64,000 bases of DNA, taken from assembly GCA_035582835.1 (NCBI GenBank), contig JAYKAV010002319.1, forward strand, positions 434,001 to 498,000. The letters run 5' to 3'. A program made the position numbers and the translations under genes. A model generated the notes under the pieces. The model was not told the origin of the DNA. It ran no database searches and saw only the letters and a program-made list of their open reading frames with translations. Source of the stretch: Phoebastria nigripes. Taxonomy: Eukaryota; Chordata; Aves; Procellariiformes; Diomedeidae. Shown piece by piece: positions 13,180 to 24,641 of the stretch (position 1 is its first letter; every line of letters starts with the position of its first letter).

Positions 13180-13237
13180 CTCTCCCCTCCCCTCCCCTCC
13201 CCTCCCCTCCCCTCCCCTCCCNTCCCCTCCCCCCCCC
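13180..13237. repeat. (CCCCT)n microsatellite
   Basis: About nine to ten copies of the 5-base unit TCCCC end in a C run, with one N at 13222. The minus strand reads GGGGA repeats with many closely spaced G4 runs, so a G-quadruplex on that strand, or a purine-pyrimidine triplex, is possible. It lies in HERC1 intron 1. Confidence 0.93.
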
Positions 13238-14095
13238 AGAAGGGAGCTTCCTGTTTACTTATATTAGGATAAATTTGTCAGCTGCGTGGAGGCAGTTCTT
13301 GGGTGACAAATACAAATATCTCCCGTAATTTCCAAGCTGACATGGAAAGGGAAGACTACGCAAATTCCTTCTGGGAAGTTGTGTATACATTCTGCCCAGG
13401 GCCAATCTTTCCTGCTAAGCTCAGAAAAAGGACCTTTATAATCTTAAAAGGTTTGACGTTCAACCCCATGCTAAAGTCCTTTCTAAATTACTATTATTAT
13501 TCCCCGCCCCCCCACTTTGGAATATAGGAAATAGGAATATTTGCTGCACTTTCAAAATTCTGAAGTCCTTTGACTGTGTTGAAGTTGAGAACTTCTCTTA
13601 TCAACCTGTTTTGTAATGTTTTTTTCCCTTCTAGTGAGTTGTTCTTATACTTGCATTTGAAGTTGATCAAAGCTGTCCCACTTACCTCAAAGTGAGAAGA
13701 CCTAAAAACTTCTTGGTTTCCAGAAGCTGTAGTAAAAATCTGAAAGAAATTCGTTCTTAGAGATTTGACAGTCTTCACATCTGAGCCAACCAAGTGGATT
13801 TATGAGAACTCTTTAGCATTTGCTTTGTTCCCCTTCTAGAAAAATCTACATTTTCCATAGATAATTTAGGAGGTGGTGGTAAGTGTCTGGAAAACTTTCT
13901 GTTACTTTCCAGTCCCATTTTACCTTTTGTATGGCACAGTATATAAACACAAAAATAAATTTTGCATAATTTTCCCTATAATTTCACTTTGATGTTAACT
14001 GTGATGTTTTGGAAGAGTTACTCCACTCTTGAAAATAAATAATTGTTATACAGAAGTTACTTGTGCTTCAGACACGTATACATGAAATACTGAAA

Positions 14096-14119
14096 TATTT
14101 ATAGTATATACTATAAATA
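14096..14119. repeat. 24-base perfect AT-rich palindrome
   Basis: The two 12-base halves (TATTTATAGTAT and ATACTATAAATA) are exact reverse complements with no spacer. Three copies of an AAATACTGAAA unit lie around it (near 14085, 14116 and 14151). It lies in intron 1 and no function is visible. Confidence 0.85.
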
Positions 14120-17100
14120 CTGAAATAGATATATTTAGGTATATATAAAAAATACTGAAACATTTATAGTGGAATACCTATTTTGTTATATCTCCTAGTC
14201 AGTTTTACATCAGGGTATTGCTCATGCATCCATGCAGTCAGTGCCTTGGTATTGTATATATAAAATAAACAAGCTGGGATTAATTGCAAGATCAAGTTCC
14301 TCTTTCTGTTTCTGAGTGTTTAAATTGCTGTGGTGACAGAGAGGAGAAAGGAGCAATATTTATAGTTTATCACTTCATAATTTATTTCCATTTCATGGAA
14401 ATAACTTGTAAATTTACTTATATGCATCTCCAGTCTCTTATTTTATACTTATTTAAGGTACAGGGATAGTTTTTATTTCCTTAGAAGATGCGCACTTTTT
14501 CCTCAGTAAAAGCATTTACTGTTTGGCCTATTTCATTAGTGATATAAACTTAATCTTAATTGAAAGCTCATTTGTTCAATATTCTCTTATACTTAATGAT
14601 TACCTGCAACAGGCCTTTCACATTTTAATACGTGTGATTTATTAGTTATTTCAGGCAAGCTTACATCTCAACAATGAATGTTTTAAGTGATCTGTAAGTA
14701 GCAGCTGGTGGTTTCAGGCTGAATTAATTCCTATTTAAGAAAACCAAATTCTTTAATAACACTGAATATTTTAAATTCTTTAAAAATATTTGCTAGGCCA
14801 CTAAAGACTGCATTCTCTCCCTGAAATATGACAACTTTCCTCTTTTTCTCTATATTTGAACTCAAAAGGGAAGATCTTAAATGTATTAATTATTATTAGC
14901 ATTTACTCTGTCCTGCTGACAAACACTTGCAGGCTCTTGGTTTTGTGTTTGGTTTTTTCCTAGGTGCAGCAAACACTGTCTAAACCAAGACCTCTTTAAA
15001 ATCATCATGTAAGTAAATAGATGAACAGAAATATATGGTAAAAGGGGAAGTTAAATTTATTGTAAACTTTCATTCTCTCTGAATTCTTGGCCGTGTGGAA
15101 ATGTGTGCCAACCATTTAATTATTATAATTACATAATGCTTAGAGTTGCTTGTAAGTTGATTCATTTGCATTTGAAATGCAGCCTATTATCTTCTTTTTA
15201 TGCTTACTAATTATTGCAAGATGTGAAGACTTCATCCTGAGCTTAGAATTTGAGTGATAATAGCATGAGGTAATTTGTATATTTGGTGTTAGTTAGTTTG
15301 TTTACATAATGGAGAAAACCATGAACAGACCAGAAGAGGTAGCTGTTTTGTGCTTTTGCGCTTGAAAACACAGAACCTGAAACATAGGGGGATGCTCATT
15401 CATTATGCAGTGAGATGTAGCTTTGGAAGATGTAGGTTTGTCTTTGGGTGTGTTTTAAATGATGGACTGATAAAAGGAAAAAGAACATTTGTCTATGCTG
15501 CAGGTAAGTTCCATGTTTCTTATAACATTAAGAGAGAGGTCTCTTAAGCATATTTTCTTTTGTTAAACTCTCCTCTTAGCTCAGGAAAAAAAAACCCTTG
15601 ATTATCTTCCTCTTGTTTTCGCAGGTTTCATTTTAAAGTTCTTTTCTTCTCATTCCCTTTCATATGATGTAAGAGAAAAAAACAGCAGTTAGTGTTCCGA
15701 TTGAAGTGAAGGGTAACTAAGAGCTTTGTTTGTTCTACAGCTTGCAAGTATTCCAGTAGAGTATTTGATGAATCTGAGCCTTTTCTTCAGTTCTGTTGTA
15801 GAGTCTGCAGCACTGTCTGTGACTCACAGAGCTATTAAGCATTACTTTTCCCCCAGCTTTAACAGTAGTTTGTAAGAGGGTGATGGACAAATGCCTTTTC
15901 CTTCATCTTCTGTTCAGCAGCAGTTCTTTCTTTTTGGAACTGCCAGTAGTATCGGTCAGTTTCTGAATCTTCCTCCTAGCACTTGTTAATGGAAAACACT
16001 TTCTTGGCAGGCATTAAGTTGGATAAGAAATTCTACCCAAGTTCTTTTGTCCAAATAATGTTTGTAAAGAATGCAGTTGACTTTTGCCTTTGCCCTGGGT
16101 TTTGCTGAAGTAGTCTCATGCTTGTATCTTTGCTTTACTTTCTTTCATGCTTCTTGTTTACTCCTGGTGTAACAAAGTTTCATTGGCTACACTTGATTAG
16201 TGTTTCCACTTACTTAAATGTGTTCCTGAATTATTTTTTTTTTCCTCACAGAGTCAACTCTTAGGCGGAGGTTTTCCGGATTGGTTTCTAACTTTATAAC
16301 AAAGAACTTGGAATTCTGAGTTAGCAGACAAGCTCTGAAGGCAGTCTTAGTTACCTTCAGATTTATTCTACTGCAGCTCAAGTTGCTGCCACTGCTATTT
16401 TGAAAAAAATTCTACATCCAGGATACATAGAACTTGTTTTTTAGGGTTTGATATTTTCACTGTTCCCTAGAGTAAGGTTTTGAAATAGGTGTTAAATTTG
16501 GTAAGACTGTCTTGTAATCCTTGTTCAGGTATTAGTTTTAAGTCCATTTTAGTTGACTTACCGATCAGCAACAGTAAAACATATGTGGGCATTTACTCCC
16601 CCAAAATGGCTATTTGCCCAACAGGAACTGTGGTTCTAAAAGATATGACAAATGAGTTCTGTTGCAAATTCTCACTATTTACTACTTTTTTTTTTTTTTC
16701 CCTTTTTTCTGAGGAAGAGGAGAAAAGGAATAAGGGAAGGAGAGCTGGGCTTTTGTGGTTCATGTTTTGTTAATGTGAATAGATTTTTCTCCACCTGGTG
16801 CTGGACAGATACATTTTTATATAAAGTAAAATATCAAAACCTTCTCTAGTAATTCTAATTTTAAAACTTTGTTACGTATCTGGAAATTATGCAATAGGTA
16901 GTGTTCAAGGCATCATCTTGGTTAAATCCTAGCTTTTTTGAACCANTGAGAGCTGTTCACTTGGAAGATTTGGAGGTTTACTACATGTAAAATGTTGGCT
17001 AGTGATTTGACAGTAGGATAAGTTATTGTCAGATTGCTGAAAGGAATATTTTCTCTAATTGGAGTCCCAAAATATGAAAATATAAACACATAACAAAATG

Positions 17101-18703
17101 AGATAGGGCTGTTTTTAAGGAGGAACAATTGTTGCCATTTTAGAAAGATCTTTGGTTGGTTTTTTGTGGTGGTGTTTTGTTGTTGTTATGGGTTTTTTTA
17201 TTTGTTTTGTTTGGGGTTTTGGGGGGTGTGTGTGTTTAGGTTTTTAAATAGAAATCCCAGAAAGTTCTGGGAACTTGGAATTCAAAGTGTTTTAAGTGCT
17301 CCAGTGTTGAAATACTTTTATAAAGCTGTTGCTATACATTTAGACTGTTTTAGGTTTCTGCTGCTGCTGAAAGAAAAGTACTTCCTTTCTCCACTTCATC
17401 ACATGTTTCTGCCTTCTCCTTTTGTGCTTAGTCTGGTGCTTGGCAATATGATCAGCTTGTTTAGAAAGTTGGTAGGACTACACTCTGTCCCACACTGCAG
17501 AATTGGTACCTTCCACATTGTCAGCTGACCTTGTAGTGGTTAGATGTAGTAAAACATCAGTGAGTATATTCACATGGCCTTTCAAAGTCAAATGTATTTT
17601 CTTTTTGCCTGCACTTAAAAAGGAATGAGATGTCCTTGCCTGTGCTCTGAAGCAATTATCAACCTTATATTTGTGGTCCTCGGGCAATGAGCTGGAGGAA
17701 ATAAACCCTACCTATAAACTGTGCTAGCTATTGTTATCTAGTTTCTGGTTAAGTACAGTGATATGTAGTTGTTACGCTTGTACTCCACACAGAGACAGAG
17801 ATAATTTACATTTGTATTCAGAGAGCGTTTTCAGGATTATATCAGATCACCTTGTTGCTATCATTGTGTCAGGTTAAAGACTGCTACCTGCCACATCAAA
17901 CCGAATGTTATTTTCAAGATGGACCAACATATTTCTTTTGAAAGTTGCAGTAGGAGAGTAGGTCACTACTAAGAGCTCAGATTCAAGCTTCAGTCTCTAT
18001 TTTTAGAGATGCATACAAGGGGAAGAGAAAAAAATCTATCACTTTTCAGGAAAAGGAGTGCTATTTGCACCTTTGAGGTGCATGAGCAAGTTCTGAAATT
18101 TCTGAATGAAGAATAGCTGGTGTAAGTATAACATAAAGCAAATGAGTCTTTATTCAGGGAACTTCTTAATGTAGCTAGATCCCCATGTATTGCCTCTTGA
18201 GAAGGTGCTAACTTTGTCACTGAAGACCAGAGTTTGGAAGTTTGTATTAATTGGCCTTACAGTTGCAATTCAGATCAAATGGTAGTTAGAAAATCCTTTC
18301 TTCCTGACAAATGAGAAAATGTTGCCTTTTCTTCATGAAGAAGGTCTTGGATGTAATAATACCTATCTGTGTCACTTGGAGGCTGAGCTGTTGGTGCGTT
18401 TTGTAGGATGAGTAAACAGAAGGTGTGTCTAGTATGAAATGCAAAGAATGCTCACTGCCTCTGAATGGTAGTTAACATTTGTGGCTCCAGTTTTTGTGTG
18501 ATAGACATGTGTAAGGATTTTGTCTGCTGTAATACAACTGAAGTTAACTTGGGCAAGGCTCACTGAGGCTCAAATAAGGCTTTTGATGAAGGTGCTAATC
18601 TATTTTAGAGAAAATTTGGCTGGAATAAAAGCGGTGCTTAATAGCACAGAATGTGCTTTTTTGAATGATACATTGGCAGAAGAGCTGTAGTATAGTTCTC
18701 TGN

Positions 18704-18726
18704 TTTTTTTTTTTTTTTTTTTTTTT
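18704..18726. repeat. T homopolymer (23 bases) after an N
   Basis: A T run directly follows a single N at 18703 in intron 1. The N suggests uncertain base calling in the homopolymer. Confidence 0.8.
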
Positions 18727-21700
18727 AAGTGTGAAATGTCAAGACCGAGAGGGAACGAAGTTGCATTATATGTTATCTGTTGCACTACAAGCACTACAGC
18801 TGTAGTAAGCACATCCTCTCACTAGATGGCAGAGATGCCCTCCACCCCTCAGAGATTTAGTTATAAATTAGAGCAAATACGGCTCAGACTACCAAAGAAC
18901 ACAAACCTCTCTTTCAGAATATTATATTACTTTTTGGTGAAATTGTAATACATTAGAACTTGAAGGGTCAAAGAACAGAAACTGAGAATTCAGAACCTAT
19001 GTAAACCCATGGTTAATGATTACAAAACAGGAGTCAAACAAATCTGTTTTGTACAATAGGAGGTAAAGCATTTGTGTGTTACTTTAAACAACACTTCTTT
19101 TAAAAAGAGCAGTTTGAAAACACTCTTTTGCTTTGAAAAAGCCTCCTTGCATATTAAGCTATGTTAGCTTGACAAAACTTACAGTTGACATCAAGAATCC
19201 TCTTGAAGAAACTGGAGTTCTAAATGCTACCAGCATGAAAATTAGTAACTCAAGTGTCTCTTTGGGAGCAGAGTGTTCTTTTTATTTATTCATTTTTAAA
19301 AATTTTCTCAGACTTAGAAGAACCCTGGACTCAACTAGTTGTGATCAGTCTGCATTCTTGTATGTGAGAAGGTTTTCAAACTCGGGAATTAGGATTTTTT
19401 TTGTCACATTATCAATGCTTTTACTTTTGCAGTACTTGAACATTGTATAAATGATAACTAAGAAACGTTGTTGATTTTAATGACTTCATTGTTATTTTGC
19501 ATGCATGTAGTTCTTGCAGTTTATGTTTTTACTGTTAAACACTGAAAATACTGTGTTTATGAGGGTAAAAATATTAAGCAAGCAAAACAAGAATAAAAAA
19601 AAATTTTATTGGAATACAGAAACTGAAGTCAGTAAAAAAGTATCCTAAATCCAGTTGCAAAGTACTGAAATACTAAAATGCTGCTAGATTGCAAGTGAAC
19701 AATAAAAAAATAGTAAGACATTAAAGTAGAGAGTCTTTGAAAATCTATGGGACATGTATAAATATTAAATGTTCAATGCACATTGCACTTAAACTCTTAC
19801 ATGGATTTCTCCTACTCATGCCAGGGTTCTGATCCAGAACTATGAATAGGAAGCCTTCACTTCATTTTTAAGTAGCTGGATATCCCGAGAGACAGTTAAG
19901 TGTTGACAGAACAGCCTGAAATTGCAAGATGAAAGGAAAAAACAAGAAATGGACTGAAAAGTTTTATGACATATGCTGCAGCAAGATAGGTGAACTAGCT
20001 TGGATCCTGTAAAAACAGTATGACTGTATCAACATGGTGCTGTGCTTGAGCTAATAAGCCCTTCTAAGAAGCTATCGTAATACAAGCTTTGCCTGTATCT
20101 CAGCTTAGTCTCACATAGGCCAACACTTGCAGACCGTGCAAACACTGGTCTCTACAGCAGCTTGCCTTTGGGTATCAGTGGCATACATTAATGGTTTTGG
20201 TCAGAATAATTTTTTGAAGAATACTAACATCTTCCATTTCTGAGCTCTAAACAGTATGTGTAGTATAGGAGTTCTAGTCATTGCTTTATTCTTGGGAGAG
20301 TACTGTCACTTGTACTCCTTGTTTTTTGGTCTATGGAATTTCTTGTTATAGGAGAGATGTGGACTGTTCAGCAGTTTACGTTTTTGTTAGAAAAGCTACC
20401 CCATTAGGTTAACCTCCTTCATCCTTACAAAATACCAGAACGTGAGGGCAGGGTCACCCATTGTATAATTCAATGCAGACATAAATCATCATAATGCTGA
20501 GATATGCTTATCAATTCTGCAACTTCTTACTTCTTCAGATACAAATCTTGAATTACCTTGCCTGTTAAATAAATGCTGTTCATGTGTACTTTTAAAATAA
20601 TAACTAGGTAAACTAAAACTGGTTACTAGCATTAAAATACAATTCTGTAGTACTTGGAAAAAGTGAATTATGGCAAGATGCGTGTCATGACAAAGAAGAA
20701 ATGTCATGCATTGCTGCATTTATGTGGAACAGTCTTCCCCCATACATCCTCATCTGTCTGTGAGAGAGCAGTCACTAAGACAGCGCTAAGCACTTTCTAA
20801 ATAAATTTAAAAAACAATTAATTTACTTATGACTCTAAGTATTGCAAAATTTGAACAAATTTCACTTTGTGTTCTTGCTGCAGATTACTTGGGATTTAGT
20901 TTTGTGATAGAAATCTCTTCAGGGAAGATCTTTTTGTTAGCCTGAAATAAATGTTTTCCTAGTAGAATGACAACATGAGACTAGAAAAATTCTTTGTGTT
21001 GTATATCAGAATTTATTGTACTCCATTTCAAAAGGGTTTGCTATTCCATTAGAAACTCATTGCAGAATTCAACTGGGAATGAACTTCTGAGTTTTTCCGT
21101 TTAAATTCATTAGTGATTGTTTCATACCCGTTTGTTCTTATGCTCGTATTCGCCTTTTGCTTACTTAGCCACTCCTCCCCCCTTTTTTCTCTGCTGTATT
21201 TATAGATCAGATTTCATTTTATTTCATTTTTATTAAGTATTTATTTATTTTGATTTGCTATGCTGAAAAGCCACACTCCTAGTCTTACCTTCAGGCTAGA
21301 TTCTCTGTTAGGGTAGATCAGAGGAATAATCTTATTCTCTGCATGATCCAGTGTCAATCTTTAATGAGTTCAGGATATAGGTGACAGAAATCCAGCTGGT
21401 TAATCCAATTGATTAGCATTTTAGAAAATTGTGTAAAAATGCTTCCCTTACCTAACTTTCCCTAACCATTCTGGAGATGCTTATTAATGCTACTCAGGAT
21501 TGTATTTCTTTCATGATGATTCATGATCCTTCTGTGATTCACTAGATTCTTCTACTTTCGAATCTCCAAATAATAGATTCTCTACTTATGGGAGAACTTT
21601 TTATTCTGTAATTGTATAAGCTTGCATGTTTTACTATTAAATTTCAAGCTATTAATTGTACTACTTCTCACCTACATGTGGTTCTTCCCATGTGGCATAA

Positions 21701-23685
21701 TCATCTACAGTGATAGAGGTGCCTCTGCACTTTGTGTTGTCGTTGTTTTACCAATTTATTAATCAAAATATTATATTGTTAGTTTCAAGATAGAGAAGAT
21801 CTCTCAAAACTTAACTAAAAACTAACTTGATTTTTTTTCCCTGTTTTACCTCCAAATTTTGTCTTCCTGACATACAGTTCTTCTGTAAACTTATACCACC
21901 TTAATTTTTGGAAGTAGTTTATCACAGCATCATTTGCCTAAATAATACTGTGGTGACTGAGCATTGGGGAACTACAAGGCCACATGCACATTTGCCATAC
22001 TGTCTACGCCATACACCTATGGTGTGTCGTCCCGAAAGAAGGACTATGTAGAGAAAATAATCTGCTTTTCCAACACTGTATTCTCCCTTTGGAAAGTGAT
22101 CAGAGGACTTGTTGCCATGTTCAGTTTGAAAGTTGATGCACTCAGATTAAATTTCAAAAAGGTCTGATATTCTGTCATTTAAGTGTAACTTTTCCATCTG
22201 TTGATTTATTTTAGATTTTGAATTTTAAAACAGTGAACAAAGAATGCAGTCCTGTCTAATTAATTGTAAACCTTGAAACTACTTTTCACTTAAGCCAAGT
22301 TATAAGTGGTTTAATATCAAAGCATTCAAGTTTCACACATGGAGTTTGTAACTGAGGTTTTAGATCACATGTGTAGAGATCAGTCCCTACTGCATCTTTC
22401 AAGGGAATAACAAGGGAAAAAGGGATCTCTCCGTTCAGCTAAAAACGTTGACTTGAGTTCAGGCAGTGCAAAGGTCAGAAGAGAGATGTGTTCCAGGGGC
22501 TAGTGCTAGCCAAAAAAAAGCTTTGTGGTATGTGGCGAGGAATCCCATTTTAACTGTAGGATTCCCAGGGATTTTGTAGCAATATCGTCATAATGTTTCA
22601 TTGAGTTTGAATCCATGTAAAAGTGTCATGATTCATAATGTGTTGGGTTTTTTTCCTGAAAATGTCAGCAAAAAAAGATCTCTCAAATTCATTGATGTCT
22701 TTGATTTCAAAGAATGTTGTAAGCTGTCAAGTTGGTTTGGCAATCAATTCGAACTTTCCTGGTAAACCAGTGTTGTTCATTATAAGTTTTCTCTTTACCT
22801 CCATGTTGTTAGTGATCCCTTCCTTAAAAATCTGTCCTAAAAGCTTTGAATACTTTAAAAGTCATACATTATACATTAATGTAATGTAATACATAATTTT
22901 TGATACTGTGAATTTAGTTGGAATAGTTGTAATGTGTATTTGGCTCTGAAGAGCCTATTCACTGAATGAGTAGGACCTACATAATGTGCCACTCTAGCAG
23001 TCAAGCCATCTGTCCTGGTTTCCATTTAACATTCTGACATGGATTTTAAGGGGATCTCTAGCTTAGCTTAGAAAGGGGAAAGAGTGGCTTGTGACAGCAG
23101 GACTTAAAAATGTGTTTGACAGGTTGAGGCCTTAGTTATGGCCTGAATCAGTAGTCTCGTTTTTTGTGAAATGAAGGTTTACACTGGTACTCCATTCACT
23201 TGTACACAGTTTTGTATGATCTTGTGCATTTTTTAAGCCTTTGTCCTCAGTTTTGCTGTCTGTGAAGAGAATATTAGTTTTTCTAGAGAATATTAAAAGT
23301 GTATTTTCACTGAAACATAGCAGAATTAAATCTGCTTTGTGTGAATTTTTGTGCGTATGGGTTTAGAAAATGCAGACTTACACTAAAATTCTTACATCAT
23401 GTTAAGGAAGTTGCTTATATGCAAGTACTTATTTGTTTAAAATGAAGGTAAAAATTAATCTGCAAAATTTCTTTTTTTATACTACTCCTAAACTATTCTG
23501 TTAGTATTTGATCTGAATTCCAGGTTGCAGCACTTATATGGGTAAAATGGTGGAACTTTGGTAATTCTTGGTGATTAATCTTTTGCTACTTGCTTTCTTA
23601 AAGGATTATTAGGATTTGTCCTACTGTGAATAATAAGTTCTGTAGGTGATATTGCACACCTATTTACAGTTTTTTTCATCTTCAG

Positions 23686-24641
23686 GACTAATGGCAAAGG
23701 AGTAAACCAACATGGCAGCTATGGTCCCACCTGTGAAGCTGAAATGGCTTGAACATCTAAACAGCTCCTGGATCACAGAAGACAGTGAATCTATTGCAAC
23801 AAGGGAGGGAGTTTCTATCTTGTATGCCAAGTTAGTCAGCAATAAAGAAGTAGTGCCATTGCCCCAGCAGGTTCTGTGCCTCAAAGGACCTCAGTTACCA
23901 GATTTTGAGCGGGAATCTCTATCTAGTGATGAACAGGACCACTACTTGGATGCCCTTCTTAGCAGCCAGCTGGCACTGGCGAAGATGGTATGCTCAGACT
24001 CTCCATTTGCTGGAGCGCTTCGAAAACGTCTCCTTGTGTTGCAGCGTGTCTTCTATGCACTTTCTAATAAATATCATGATAAGGGTAAGGTGAAACAACA
24101 GCAGCATTCACCAGAAAGCAGTTCTGGATCAACAGATGTGCATTCTGTCAGTGAACGTCCTAGGTCAAGTACAGATGCACTCATAGAAATGGGGGTTCGG
24201 ACTGGATTAAGCTTGTTATTTGCACTGCTAAGACAAAGTTGGATGATGCCTGCATCAGGACCTGGCCTCAGTCTTTGCAATGATGTTATCCATACTGCAA
24301 TAGAAGTTGTGAGCTCTTTACCACCTTTATCTTTAGCAAATGAAAGCAAGATTCCACCAATGGGGTTGGACTGTTTATCACAAGTAACAACATTTCTTAA
24401 AGGAGTAACAATTCCAAACTCTGGGGCAGACACTTTAGGTCGTAGATTAGCTTCTGAATTGCTTCTTGGTTTGGCTGCCCAACGAGGTTCCTTGCGATAT
24501 CTTCTTGAATGGATAGAAATGGCTTTAGGTGCTTCAGCTGTAGTAAACACCATGGAGAAAACAAAGTTGCTGCAAAGTCCAGAAGGGATGATCAACTTTG
24601 ATTGCTTTATGAGTATATTAACACAGATGCGACGATCTTTG
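23686..24641 (+). CDS. HERC1: HERC1 exon 2 (start codon; residues 1-310)
   Basis: The exon starts at 23686 and coding starts at ATG 23712 in a strong context (AACATGG). The donor TTG|GTAGGT follows 24641 in phase 0. This is the largest coding exon in the window. It encodes the conserved N-terminal helical region, including [16 protein letters not shown] sequence (actual [13 protein letters not shown]) and [19 protein letters not shown], matching HERC1 along its whole length. The open frame reads through the donor for 20 more codons before a stop, which is intron. Confidence 0.97.
23691..23705 (+). other. Upstream ORF in HERC1 exon 2 (MAKE-stop)
   Basis: ATG GCA AAG GAG TAA lies in the exon 2 leader, downstream of the acceptor at 23685. 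Its stop codon ends six bases before the main ATG at 23712. The context is weak at -3 (C) but has G at +4. The main start has A at -3 and G at +4, so leaky scanning or reinitiation is plausible. It lies in the mature mRNA if exon 2 is spliced as described. Confidence 0.6.

Larger units (their letters stand above)
4382..23685 (+). other. HERC1: HERC1 intron 1 (19.3 kb)
   Basis: This intron separates the untranslated first exon from the start-codon exon. The donor is G|GTGAGC and the acceptor is TTTTTTCATCTTCAG at 23685. It is AT-rich, with stop codons in all frames at short spacing. It contains the 85-base N gap (5255-5339), a 3' CR1 fragment (6688-6997), a poly-A run (12722-12742), a CCCCT satellite (13180-13237), an AT-rich palindrome (14096-14119), a G/T-rich tract near 17155-17236 and a T run at 18704-18726. 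I found no conserved exon and no RNA gene that I can support. Confidence 0.75.
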
